Positions 30,524 through 38,068 of a stretch of 38,255 bases of DNA are shown one piece after another (the first letter of the stretch is position 1; each line of letters starts with the position of its first letter). The translations under genes and the position numbers were made by a program. The notes beneath the pieces are model-generated. The model was given only the letters and a program-made list of their open reading frames with translations, did no database searches and had not been told where the DNA came from. This DNA comes from Streptomyces sp. PKU-EA00015 (GTDB lineage: Bacteria; Actinomycetota; Actinomycetes; Streptomycetales; Streptomycetaceae), in contig NZ_JABZEE010000076.1 of NCBI RefSeq assembly GCF_013387495.1, forward strand, positions 1 to 38,255, read 5' to 3'.

Positions 30524-31644
30524 TGACGGCGCCATCAGCCACGGCATCTGCCCCTGCGGAACCTTTCGTTTCGCCGGTCAATTCACACAACGAGTGGGAT
30601 CCGCTGGAGGAGATCATCGTCGGGCGTCTCGACGGCGCGACGATTCCCTCCAAGCATCCGGTCGTGGGCTGCAACATCCCACCGTGGGCGGCGCGGTTGC
30701 AGGGGCTTGCCGCCGGCTTCAAATATCCGCGCATGCTGATCGAGCGGGCGCAGCAGGAGCTCGACCAGTTCGTCAGCCTCCTTCAGTCGCTCGGCGTCAC
30801 GGTCAGGCGCCCGGACGCGGTCGACTACAGGCAACGCTTCGGCACCCCCGACTGGACGTCGCGCGGTTTCTGCAACACCTGTCCGCGTGACAGCATGCTC
30901 GTGATCGGCGACGAGATCATCGAGACTCCGATGGCATGGCCGTGCCGGTACTTCGAGACCCACTCGTATCGCGGAATCCTCAAGGACTACTTCCGGCGCG
31001 GCGCGCGCTGGACATCGGCACCGAAGCCGCAGCTCACCGACGCACTGTTCGAGGCGGATTTCCGTATCCCCGAGGTCGGCGAGCCCATGCGCTACATCCT
31101 CACCGAGTTCGAGCCGGTGTTCGACGCGGCGGATTTCGTGCGCGCGGGACGCGACCTGTTCGTCACGCGGAGCAATGTCACCAACCGCATGGGCATCGAC
31201 TGGCTGCGGCGGCATCTCGGACCCGGGTATCGGGTCCACGAGATCGAGAGCCGCTGCCGCACGCCCATGCACATCGACACGACGCTCTCGCTGCTCTCGC
31301 CCGGCAAAGCACTCGTCAATCCTGAATACATCGACGTCGACCGTCTGCCCGACGTCCTGAGCTCGTGGGACATCCTGATCGCTCCGGAGCCCGACCGGAT
31401 CGACGAGCGCATGCTCAAGGTGACCTCGATGTGCGGCAAATGGCTCAGCATGAACGTTCTCATGATCGACGAAAAACGGGTGATCGCCGAGCGCCACCAC
31501 ACCAATATGCTGCGGGCGCTGGAAAAGTGGGGGTTCGAGCCGATCCCGTGCGACCTGATGCACTACGCGCCGTTCGGCGGATCATTCCACTGCGCAACGC
31601 TCGATATCCGGCGTCGCGGGACGCTCGAATCGTATGTCGATTGA
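30523..31644 (+). CDS. Amidinotransferase (glycine/inosamine-phosphate amidinotransferase family)
   Basis: The 373-residue protein matches L-arginine:X amidinotransferases (human AGAT, StrB1, CyrA, SxtG). It begins VNSHNEWDPLEEIIVGRLDG. The catalytic elements are FEPVFDAADFVRAG with the active Asp (near 204), RTPMHIDTTLSLL with the active His (near 250), and GGSFHCATLDI with the nucleophilic Cys near 357. The enzyme moves the amidino group of arginine to an amine, giving ornithine and a guanidino product; the acceptor here is unknown. No streptomycin-type or guanidine-natural-product genes are adjacent. Codons are less G/C-biased at third positions than in neighbouring genes, hinting at horizontal transfer. 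The start overlaps the stop of a 25-codon frame. Confidence 0.92.
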   Translation: MTAPSATASAPAEPFVSPVNSHNEWDPLEEIIVGRLDGATIPSKHPVVGCNIPPWAARLQGLAAGFKYPRMLIERAQQELDQFVSLLQSLGVTVRRPDAVDYRQRFGTPDWTSRGFCNTCPRDSMLVIGDEIIETPMAWPCRYFETHSYRGILKDYFRRGARWTSAPKPQLTDALFEADFRIPEVGEPMRYILTEFEPVFDAADFVRAGRDLFVTRSNVTNRMGIDWLRRHLGPGYRVHEIESRCRTPMHIDTTLSLLSPGKALVNPEYIDVDRLPDVLSSWDILIAPEPDRIDERMLKVTSMCGKWLSMNVLMIDEKRVIAERHHTNMLRALEKWGFEPIPCDLMHYAPFGGSFHCATLDIRRRGTLESYVD

Positions 31645-31878
31645 TCAGACCATCGCCCGCAGGCCCGACCTCGCCGCGCCGCTGTCCCGTTTCGGTTTTC
31701 GGATGCGCCCATGGGCGCGCCCGACCTCCGTGGAACCGCGCCGACACAGCCCCCGTGGTGCACACGGCCGCCGGAAGCGGGAGCCACACTCCCGTAGCTC
31801 ACGGACCCCGGCCGTCCGGACACAGACACCGTGCCGCGCCCGGACAACCCAGGACCGGACCTGGCGACCCAGCTCACA
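31645..31878. other. Intergenic stretch between convergent genes
   Basis: With the two hairpins that follow, this forms the 345-bp gap between the amidinotransferase and Enzyme I stops. No gene is supported. Confidence 0.5.
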
Positions 31879-31897
31879 CCCTCCCCGTCGGGGAGGG
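31879..31897. terminator. Strong bidirectional hairpin
   Basis: CCCTCCCC-gtc-GGGGAGGG is a perfect 8-bp G/C stem with a 3-base loop, lying between convergent genes. It could stop transcription from both the amidinotransferase and ptsI. Confidence 0.6.
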
Positions 31898-31945
31898 CAC
31901 CGAGGGCCACCGCGCCCTACCGCTCCAGCCGCATCGATGCCGCCA

Positions 31946-31988
31946 CGGTCCTCGTGTGGCAGCCCGCTCCCTGACACGACGAGGACCG
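31946..31988 (-). terminator. Hairpin just after ptsI
   Basis: CGGTCCTCG (31946-31954) and CGAGGACCG (31980-31988) form a perfect 9-bp stem with a 25-base loop, starting one base beyond the Enzyme I stop codon. Confidence 0.45.
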
Positions 31989-31989
31989 A

Positions 31990-33714
31990 TCACCACGCAC
32001 GGCTGGAACGGCGGACTCGCGCCGTGCCATGAGCGGCGGAGACGGACGCCCGCACCGCTGCGCACGCCTCCTGTGCGTCTGCTGCCTCGAGGGCGATCGA
32101 GGCAAGGCGACGGCACTCGTCGAGGCTGTGGGCCGCCAGCGCCGCGCGGACGTCGGCCAGGCAGCCGGGGGCAGCCGACAGGCTGGTGACGCCGAGTCCG
32201 ACCAGGACCAAAGCCAGCAGCGGATCGGACGCCGCCTCCCCGCACACCCCGACGGGACGGCCGTTCGCGGCACCGGCCTCGGCAGTGCTGCGCACCAGGT
32301 CGAGCAGGGCGGGCTGCCACGGGTCGAGGAACTCGGCCAGACTGCCGAGCATGCGGTCGGCAGCGAAGGCGTACTGGGCCAGGTCGTTGGTGCCGATGCT
32401 GAAGAAGTCGCAGCTCCGCGCAAGGGTCCGGGCGCGCAGGGCTGCCGCGGGCACCTCCACCATGGCGCCGGCCGTGCGCAGTCCATGCGACCTGGCCAGG
32501 GTGGTGAATTCCGCCGCTTCGGCCGGCAGGGAGACCATGGGCGCCATGACCCATACGTCGGCCGTGGTGTCCTCGGCCGCCGCGGCGATGGCGGCCAGCT
32601 GCGCCGCCAGCAGCTGGGGATCGCGACGCGCGGTGCGCAGTCCGCGGACGCCCAGCGCCGGGTTGGGCTCGTCGGGAGCGGTGACGAACGGCAACGGCTT
32701 GTCGGCTCCTGCGTCCAGGGTGCGTACGACGACACGGCGCCCGGCGAACGCTTCGAAGACCTTGCGGTAGGCGAGGGTCTGTTCCTCCGCGGTGGGCGCC
32801 TGGGCGCGGTCCAGGTAGAGGAACTCCGTACGGAAGAGCCCTACGCCCTCGCTGTCGGCCTCCGCGGCCGCCGGGAGTTCGGAGAGGGCGCCCAGGTTCA
32901 CCAACAGCTTCACCGCATGACCGTCCGCCATGCGGCCCGGCCCGCTGACACGTGCCGCGTTGCGCCGGCGGTGTTCCTCTCGCGCGATCGCCTCGGCAAC
33001 AGCGTCCGGCTCCGGGTCGGCCACCACAGTCCCGGCCGCGCCGTCCACCAGCACCGGCCGTCCGTCCGTGAGCGCGGCGGCATCTGCGCAGCCGACAACG
33101 GCGGGCAGCCCGAGGATCTTCGCCAGGATGGCTGTGTGGCTGGTCGGCCCACCCTGCTCGGTGACGAGGGCGAGAACCTGCGCCGGGTCGAGGAGGGCGG
33201 TATCGGCAGGCGCGAGGTCGTCGGCGACCAGGACGTGAGGATGGCCGGGGTCGGGCAGACCCGGCATGGGCAGCCCGAGGACTCGTGCCACCGCACGGTT
33301 GCGCAGGTCGTCAAGGTCGGCAGCGCGTTCGGCGAAATAGCCGCCGGCCGCCAGCAGCGAGGTGCGGAACCCCTGGAACGCCGCGTCCAGCGCATGCGCC
33401 GCGTCGCGGCCTTCGCGAACCAGCGACTCCACACTGTCGGCGAGGGACGGGTCCGACGCCATCATCGCCTGCGCGGACAGGACACCGGCCGCCTCACCGG
33501 CCACGGCCGCGGCGCGCCGCTCCAGGTCGGCCGCGACATCGGCCAGGGCGGCGCGGGCCGCGGCGGCCTCTGCGGGAGCGTCGGCCGACTCGATCCGGCG
33601 CGGTTCGGGCAGGGCGGGCGGAGGCGCCATGCGGGAGACCGGTCCACAGGCGGTGCCGCCTCCGACACGGATGCCGCGCATCAGCACGGGCTTCACGCCG
33701 GCCGGTCGGGTCAC
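31990..33714 (-). CDS. ptsI: Phosphoenolpyruvate-protein phosphotransferase (PTS Enzyme I)
   Basis: The 574-residue length is typical for Enzyme I. The N-terminal HPr-binding/phosphohistidine domain contains TEQGGPTSHTAILAKILGLP, with the active His at about 193. The PEP-binding barrel contains SEGVGLFRTEFLYLDRAQ, VVVRTLDAGADKPLPF, CDFFSIGTNDLAQYAF, and GVCGEAASDPLLALVL with the conserved Cys near 500. It takes phosphate from PEP and passes it to HPr. Its GTG start overlaps the HPr stop (GTGA), so the genes are coupled. A second start at residue 12 (MRGIRVGGG) is possible. No Enzyme II gene is adjacent. Many Streptomyces encode ptsI next to crr instead, so this may be a second, specialised set. 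Confidence 0.95.
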   Translation of the reverse strand: MTRPAGVKPVLMRGIRVGGGTACGPVSRMAPPPALPEPRRIESADAPAEAAAARAALADVAADLERRAAAVAGEAAGVLSAQAMMASDPSLADSVESLVREGRDAAHALDAAFQGFRTSLLAAGGYFAERAADLDDLRNRAVARVLGLPMPGLPDPGHPHVLVADDLAPADTALLDPAQVLALVTEQGGPTSHTAILAKILGLPAVVGCADAAALTDGRPVLVDGAAGTVVADPEPDAVAEAIAREEHRRRNAARVSGPGRMADGHAVKLLVNLGALSELPAAAEADSEGVGLFRTEFLYLDRAQAPTAEEQTLAYRKVFEAFAGRRVVVRTLDAGADKPLPFVTAPDEPNPALGVRGLRTARRDPQLLAAQLAAIAAAAEDTTADVWVMAPMVSLPAEAAEFTTLARSHGLRTAGAMVEVPAAALRARTLARSCDFFSIGTNDLAQYAFAADRMLGSLAEFLDPWQPALLDLVRSTAEAGAANGRPVGVCGEAASDPLLALVLVGLGVTSLSAAPGCLADVRAALAAHSLDECRRLASIALEAADAQEACAAVRASVSAAHGTARVRRSSRAW

Positions 33715-33989
33715 TGCTGCTCCTTGGCGTCGAGGTCGGAGCCGACGAGCGCGGCCAGCTCGTCGATCGCGGCGTCGGCGCCGTCGCCTTCTGCGGCCAG
33801 GACGAGAAGGTCACCGTGCTCGGCTCCGAGGGCGAGCACGGAGAGCAGGCTGCGCGCGTCGACCGGAGGCTGTCCCTCCCGGCCCACGGTCACCTTGACC
33901 GGCTGTCGGGTTGCGGCCTGGACGAAGAGGGACGCCGGGCGGGCGTGCAGTCCGGAGCGCGAACCGATGACGACTGTGCGCTGAGGCAT
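33711..33989 (-). CDS. ptsH: HPr family phosphocarrier protein
   Basis: The 92-residue protein is a full HPr domain: VVIGSRSGLHARPASLFVQA with the phosphorylated His at residue 15 and the following Arg, then PPVDARSLLSVLALGAEHGD carrying a Ser at about 47 at the position of the regulatory Ser of Gram-positive HPr, and a C-terminal helix ending DAKEQQ. It relays phosphate from Enzyme I to Enzyme IIA proteins. GGAGGG precedes the ATG. It is directly upstream of, and overlaps, ptsI. Upstream frames that extend the N-terminus are not needed. An EIIA/B/C partner must be encoded elsewhere. Confidence 0.95.
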   Translation of the reverse strand: MPQRTVVIGSRSGLHARPASLFVQAATRQPVKVTVGREGQPPVDARSLLSVLALGAEHGDLLVLAAEGDGADAAIDELAALVGSDLDAKEQQ

Positions 33990-34622
33990 GGGTGGCCCTC
34001 CTACAAGAGGTTGTGGGGACGGGGTGTCCGTTGAGGTGCGTCGGGTCAGCGGGAGGGCACGGCGTTGTACCCGGGATGACCTGGTTTTTTGCCCGGCAGC
34101 GCCGAGGGACTCGTCCCCTTCGGGTAGCTGCGGGAGCGTTCGGCTCGGCAGGCGGCGACCAGCCGCCGCACGGAACGACGAAGCCGCCGTGCGGGTGCGC
34201 AGAACGGCTCCGCCGTCTGCCGGCTCCACCAAGTGCATGTTGTTTTGGATCCGTTTCCGTGACCGAACCTGTGGTTTTCATGGATGTTACGCACCCTGGC
34301 GCAGCGAAGTAAATAGATACGGGCATGAAAGTGCATGGCACCTCGACCAAAGCCAGATGACCGGACAGCTGGCAGACACATCCGGGCATCCTGCTGGAGC
34401 GTCCTCGATGAGTCGCCCACACAGAACCGCTTCCATCGATGCACCTTGGCCCGAGAGACGCGCGTCGACACCCCGGAGACCGTCGCGGGCGTGCCCCAGT
34501 ACCCTCCATCCCACCGGTCGTACGACCCGATGGCGGTGTCGTTGGGGACACAGCAGCGATCGCTGCTCCAACTCCCGGCGACGGCCCGGGCGACGTCGAC
34601 CGGGGTCCGACACTGTGTCCGG
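33990..34622. other. Intergenic region upstream of ptsH
   Basis: About 630 bases contain no gene I can support in either strand; frames there are Arg/Pro-rich shadows. Bases 34240-34330 are AT-richer and are a plausible ptsH promoter area. Confidence 0.5.
34247..34258. promoter_or_regulatory. Weak LacI-type operator candidate
   Basis: GGATCCGTTTCC is an imperfect palindrome (8 of 12 positions) with a central CG, as in operators of LacI-family sugar repressors. It lies in an AT-richer stretch about 260 bp upstream of ptsH. Low certainty. Confidence 0.2.
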
Positions 34623-35039
34623 TCAAAGGTCCTGAGGTGAGAAGGCTCCCGGCCGCACGGGTGCCTGCACGGGACGAAGCAGATCCCGAGGTACGAGGGG
34701 GCGCAGCATGTTCGCCGTCTCCTCGGGGCGGGGGTCGGAGACCGCCAGGCGGCTGAAAGGCGCCCAGCGACGCAGCTCGACGCACAGCACCGGCCCCTCG
34801 GTCCTGATCGAGACGAAGTCCTGCCCGGCGGGGTGGTGCCGGATACCGACGCACAGCCGCGCGGGCACCCAGACGCCCGTGCCGCACTCCCCCCGCAGCG
34901 CCCGCCACCAGTCGGGCTCGATGTACACAAACCGCAGTGCCGAGACGGGGACCCGCACCTCCCGCCGGCGTGCGGCAGCCTTCTCCCACCAGGACAGCCG
35001 GACGACGAGATCGCCGCCCTCCACCACCACCCGCGCCAT
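34623..35039 (-). CDS. Hypothetical protein
   Basis: The 138-residue protein looks like a small beta-rich soluble domain: VVEGGDLVVRLSWWEKAAAR, then VRVPVSALRFVYIEPDWW, an RHHPAGQDFVSIRTEG turn and a VELRRWAPFSRLAVSDPRPE strand-helix unit. A proline-rich tail follows. The layout, with alternating strands and a C-terminal helix, suggests a PH-like barrel, but I cannot name a family. GGGAGG lies 7 bases before the ATG at 35039; an in-frame start 6 codons earlier has none. Third-position G/C is strong. It may share a transcript with the J-domain gene upstream (103 bp gap). Confidence 0.7.
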   Translation of the reverse strand: MARVVVEGGDLVVRLSWWEKAAARRREVRVPVSALRFVYIEPDWWRALRGECGTGVWVPARLCVGIRHHPAGQDFVSIRTEGPVLCVELRRWAPFSRLAVSDPRPEETANMLRPLVPRDLLRPVQAPVRPGAFSPQDL

Positions 35040-35141
35040 CACGGCCTCCCTCGGCACGGATCTCGACGACTGCTTCTCTTGTGGAGCGCGGTGACAGTCA
35101 CGCGCCCCGTAGGTCGAGCCCCCGACCGACGGGAGCGGGAT

Positions 35142-35534
35142 CTACCCGGAGAGCGGCTGCACGCGGACAGGCCCCGCCCGCACGGTGGCGCCGCGCAGCG
35201 GGGACCGCGGCCAGGGACCGATGACCACCACCATCTGGTAGGCGCACGCCGCCGGTTCCTCGGACCCCACGCGCAGCGGTCCTTCACGCACAGGGTGAGG
35301 CGCCGTGGCGGTGCGCTCCGCGTCGTACGCCGCGCGCCGCTGCGGATCACGCAGGACGTCGTACGCCGCCAGCACAAGATCCAACTGGTCCCTGCTGCCC
35401 GGGGGATCATCGGGGCGGGCATCGGGGTGCAGTGTCCGCACGAGGCTTCGGAACGCGGTCGTGATCTGCTCCGCCGACGCCCTGGGCGACACCCCCAGCA
35501 CCGCATAGTGACTCTCGGGTCCCTGTGTCGGCAC
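35142..35534 (-). CDS. J-domain (DnaJ-like) protein
   Basis: The 130-residue product has an N-terminal J domain: SHYAVLGVSPRASAEQITTA, then FRSLVRTLHPDARPDD with the essential HPD, followed by AAYDVLRDPQRRAAYDAERT. After it comes about 45 residues with VVIGPWPRSPL. It lacks the Gly/Phe, zinc-finger and C-terminal domains of full DnaJ, so it is a short J protein that would stimulate an Hsp70 (DnaK) for a special client. The GTG at 35534 has GGGAGG at proper distance; the GTG nine bases upstream would have its ribosome-binding site too close. Confidence 0.85.
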   Translation of the reverse strand: MPTQGPESHYAVLGVSPRASAEQITTAFRSLVRTLHPDARPDDPPGSRDQLDLVLAAYDVLRDPQRRAAYDAERTATAPHPVREGPLRVGSEEPAACAYQMVVVIGPWPRSPLRGATVRAGPVRVQPLSG

Positions 35535-35660
35535 TGTCCTCACCTCCCACAGGAAGGCCGCACACCCTCTTCCGCCTATAGGCGGCTTGGCTTTCCCGAG
35601 CTCGGGATACACGAACGGGAATCCCACTCTCGATCCTATTCGAGAAGCCCGCTCCCGGTC

Positions 35661-35867
35661 TTATCCGAGGCCGGGCACCGGACTGCCGAAACCGGCGGGG
35701 ACCCGGTGGTCATGTTCCACGTCCGTCCACGCCTCCGTGCTGTGCGGCCGCGGAATGTACGGTGCCCGGTGCTTCAGGAAGGCATGGACTCGGTCGAGTA
35801 TTTCGCTGAGCTGTGTGACCTCACGGAAAGGCTCGCTACGCAGCAGCACTGGATCATCCCTTCTCAT
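35661..35867 (-). CDS. Small hypothetical protein
   Basis: The minus-strand frame encodes about 68 residues (REVTQLSEILDRVHAFLKHR, then APYIPRPHSTEAWTDVEHD). Its third-position G/C is higher than that of the overlapping plus-strand frame, so I prefer this strand. The ATG at 35867 has no good Shine-Dalgarno sequence, but a TATATAA element inside a perfect inverted repeat lies about 35 bases upstream, consistent with a regulated promoter. A longer start at 35972 would run through that promoter. I do not recognise the family. Confidence 0.35.
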   Translation of the reverse strand: MRRDDPVLLRSEPFREVTQLSEILDRVHAFLKHRAPYIPRPHSTEAWTDVEHDHRVPAGFGSPVPGLG

Positions 35868-35890
35868 GTCGCACCGCCGTCGTGGTCCTC

Positions 35891-35925
35891 TTTCGATGTC
35901 ATTTATATAACCGGCGACATCGAAA
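35891..35925. promoter_or_regulatory. Perfect 10-bp inverted repeat around TATATAA
   Basis: TTTCGATGTC (35891-35900) and GACATCGAAA (35916-35925) are exact inverted copies separated by 15 bases that include TATATAA. This looks like a -10 box covered by an operator. It could serve the small minus-strand gene or a plus-strand transcript. From 35926 to 36256 I find no gene. Confidence 0.55.
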
Positions 35926-36256
35926 TTCACAAGGGCCGGCTCAATCCGGACGCACGGGTCGTGGCATTTCATGGCGTGCGCAACGACGAGACCGCTGCGA
36001 CTCGCGGAGCTGGTGCACTGCTGGTCGGTGCTTGTACCCGTGGAGTGTCCGCTTCGACGTCCGGTACTCCAGGACGATCAGCGCTCCCAGGCCTCGCCGT
36101 ACGCTCCCGGTACCGCACCGTGCCCGGTGTGCGCCGCCGTCGGTCGTCAGTCCCGTTGGCCCATACGGCCCTCGCGGGCGAGCATGAGTATGGGCCTGGC
36201 GGCACCTGCTGCGACGGATATCGCGGCGGACGCCTGGAACGGATCAGGGAGGCACC

Positions 36257-36445
36257 ATGAATGCCGACACCACCTGGGGCGGAGTGACGCCCGACAGCAA
36301 GCTCCATGCCGGCTCCGAGGGAGAGGTGACCGCAGAGGACGTGGTTCTCGCCTCGGGCCGTGAGATCACGCCCAAGAACCTGGAATGGGCTCAGCGCCGC
36401 CTTGCGGAGAAGGGCCGTGCCGCTCTCGACGAGCTGCTTCCCTGA
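36257..36445 (+). CDS. Small hypothetical protein
   Basis: The 62-residue acidic protein (TTWGGVTPDSKLHAGSEGEV, then TAEDVVLASGREITPKNLEW and ending RLAEKGRAALDELLP) has a well-formed start: GGGAGG lies 7 bases before the ATG. It seems soluble, with a strand-turn N-terminal half and a helical C-terminal half. Short proteins of this kind are widespread in Streptomyces without known function. It stands alone between the inverted-repeat region and the PAS fragment. Coding bias is clear. Confidence 0.7.
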   Translation: MNADTTWGGVTPDSKLHAGSEGEVTAEDVVLASGREITPKNLEWAQRRLAEKGRAALDELLP

Positions 36446-36605
36446 ACGCTTCACCTCGCCCCAGGGGGCATCCCGCGCCGGCTGCCCGTGCTCCGCGACA
36501 GGTGCACGGGCGGCCGGAGACAAGTTCCTGCGTCGGGCATTTGCAGCCGGGGGAACCTGTGGCGGCATTGCCTGGTCCCAGGCATGCAAGGAGACGAAAG
36601 TCGTC

Positions 36606-36755
36606 GTGCAGCAACCCAGGATCGATTACGAGGCGGTGTTCCAGGCGCTGCCGGGCGCGGTGGCCCTGCTCACCACTGACCTGGTGTACGCGGATGCCAA
36701 CGACAGGTTTCTGCAGATGGCTGGGCGTACCCGTGACCAGGTGGCGATGACATGA
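36606..36755 (+). pseudogene. Truncated PAS-domain fragment
   Basis: The frame encodes RIDYEAVFQALPGAVALLTT, then DLVYADANDRFLQMAGRTRD and ends QVAMT. This is the first half of a PAS sensor domain as found at the N-terminus of Streptomyces SpoIIE-type phosphatases and regulators. It stops after 49 residues, so all downstream modules are missing. GTG at 36606 follows AAGGAG at 36588-36593. Its stop overlaps the start of the next small frame (ATGA). Either the rest of a large gene was deleted or this is a relic kept in frame by chance. Confidence 0.6.
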
Positions 36756-36880
36756 CCGACACCGGCAACCTTGTCGTCGGCGTCCTCTACCAGCCCCTGG
36801 TCCTCTGGGGGCCCCTGCTCGCCGCCGTCACCGTCTCCTACCACCGGCGCCGCGGGGCGCGGACGACTCGACGGCGCTGA
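36752..36880 (+). CDS. Small single-helix membrane protein
   Basis: The 42-residue protein reads MTDTGNLVVGVLYQPLVLWG, then PLLAAVTVSYHRRR and a basic tail. One hydrophobic helix (about residues 7-30) is followed by a positive-inside Arg cluster, so it is probably a small inner-membrane protein. Its ATG overlaps the stop of the PAS fragment (ATGA). Coding bias is good. I recognise no named family. Downstream, a frame from 36908 to 37225 is described separately. Confidence 0.45.
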   Translation: MTDTGNLVVGVLYQPLVLWGPLLAAVTVSYHRRRGARTTRRR

Positions 36881-36907
36881 AGAACCGTCTCAAGGCCATC
36901 GAGCAAC

Positions 36908-37225
36908 GAGCGCTACGAGCACGTCAGTCCCTCGCCCGACGGACGGTTCGCCCTGGTGACGAAGGGGACGTTCGACGTCCTGATCCGGGACCTCGACCGG
37001 GACCGACTCGTCACCGAGATCAACGTGTCGGGACGCCGTCCATGGCGAGTCCCCGGCCGCGGCCGGGCAGCGCGGCGAACGTTGACCCCTCGTGGACATG
37101 CGCCTGAGTTCGACCTCGTGTCACGTGTCATTCATGGCTGCGGTCGCCGGGCGGCTCAGCGCAGTTCCTGGATGCGGATCAGGTTGCCCGCGGGGTCGCG
37201 GACGGCGCAGTCGCGTACGCCGTAG
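36908..37225 (+). pseudogene. Possible gene tail or fragment (beta-propeller-like)
   Basis: The first 45 codons (ERYEHVSPSPDGRFALVTKG, then TFDVLIRDLDRDRLVTEINV) look coding and contain SPDGRFALV, as in beta-propeller repeats. After about 37045 the composition turns Arg-rich, and the frame runs into the antisense of the VOC gene. No start codon with a ribosome-binding site is visible. It may be a leftover of a larger gene. Confidence 0.3.
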
Positions 37226-37566
37226 GGCTGCTCGGTCGGCTCCTGGACGACGTCGGCGTCGCCGGCCTGCAGCCGCTCGAAGGTGCCGTCGAGGTCTTTG
37301 GTGGCCAGCAGGATCCAGCCGTAGGTGCCCTTCGCCATCATCTCGAGGATGGTGCGTCGCTCGTCCTCGGTGATGCCGGGATCGGCAGCAGGCGGAGCCA
37401 GGAGGATCGATGTGTCCGGCTGGTCGGCTGGGCCGACCGTGATCCAGCGCATCTTGCCGGTTCCGACGTCGTTGCGGACCTCGAAGCCCAGGGTGTCGCG
37501 GTAGAACGCCAGGGCGGCGTCCGGGTCGTCGTGCGGGAGGAAGCTCGTGTGAATAGTAATGTCCAT
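37156..37566 (-). CDS. VOC (glyoxalase/bleomycin-resistance fold) family protein
   Basis: The 136-residue protein has the paired beta-alpha-beta-beta-beta layout of the vicinal oxygen chelate superfamily. It starts MDITIHTSFLPHDDPDAALA with FYRDTLGFEVRNDVG, continues MRWITVGPADQPDTSILLAP, and ends TEQPYGVRDCAVRDPAGNLI plus RIQEL. Likely metal ligands are His6 and the Glu near the C-terminus. It could be a glyoxalase, dioxygenase or resistance protein; the exact activity is unknown. It begins 5 bp after the AraC-type regulator stop, so the two form one operon. Confidence 0.9.
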   Translation of the reverse strand: MDITIHTSFLPHDDPDAALAFYRDTLGFEVRNDVGTGKMRWITVGPADQPDTSILLAPPAADPGITEDERRTILEMMAKGTYGWILLATKDLDGTFERLQAGDADVVQEPTEQPYGVRDCAVRDPAGNLIRIQELR

Positions 37567-37571
37567 GGCAG

Positions 37572-38036
37572 TCACGCTAGCTGCGGCTCGGTGTCCGGCG
37601 CTTCTCGATTCCTGATCGGTCCTGTCATCCGTTGGGCGAGGGACGACGGCATGCCCGCCGTCGCGCGCTCCGCCTGATGCCGGTAGGCACTGGGCGGCAT
37701 ACCGACCAGTTCGGTGAAGCGAGTACTGAAGATGCCCAGCGACGAGCAACCGACCGCGAAACAGACCTCGGTGACGCTGAGGCCGCCACGACGCAGCAGC
37801 GCCATGGCGCGCTCGATGCGCCGCGCCATCAGACAGCTGTACGGCGACTGGCCGTAGGCGAGGCGAAACCGGCGGCTGAGCTGCCCGGCCGACATGTTCG
37901 CGCCACGGACGAGCGCCTCGACGTCCAGCGGCTGCGCGTACTCCCGGTCGATCCGGTCCCGAACGCGACGCAGCCGCTCCAGGTCGCTCAGGCGCTGCGC
38001 GACGGTGAGTGCGCGCACCCATGAGGGGTGACACAT
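37572..38036 (-). CDS. AraC family transcriptional regulator (DNA-binding domain only)
   Basis: The 154-residue protein is an AraC/XylS helix-turn-helix domain with short flanks: RIDREYAQPLDVEALVRGAN, MSAGQLSRRFRLAYGQSPYS and RRIERAMALLRRGGLSVTEV, then GCSSLGIFSTRFTELVGMPP and SAYRHQAE. It has no separate ligand-binding domain, so it is a short, single-domain member. AGGGAG precedes the ATG by 7 bases. The VOC gene follows immediately; AraC-VOC pairs with this layout are frequent in Streptomyces, where the regulator probably controls the pair. The inducer is unknown. Confidence 0.92.
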   Translation of the reverse strand: MCHPSWVRALTVAQRLSDLERLRRVRDRIDREYAQPLDVEALVRGANMSAGQLSRRFRLAYGQSPYSCLMARRIERAMALLRRGGLSVTEVCFAVGCSSLGIFSTRFTELVGMPPSAYRHQAERATAGMPSSLAQRMTGPIRNREAPDTEPQLA

Positions 38037-38068
38037 GAAGAACTCCCTTCATCGAACTCCGTGGCCAC

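Noticed and set aside
30523..31644. Part of a streptomycin-type or cylindrospermopsin-type biosynthetic cluster
   Set aside because: No glycosyltransferase, kinase, aminotransferase, PKS/NRPS or resistance gene surrounds the amidinotransferase; the neighbours are a TOPRIM protein and PTS genes.
34287..34640. Frames on both strands upstream of ptsH
   Set aside because: Arg/Pro/Ser-rich translations without a domain or ribosome-binding site; coding bias is inconsistent between strands.
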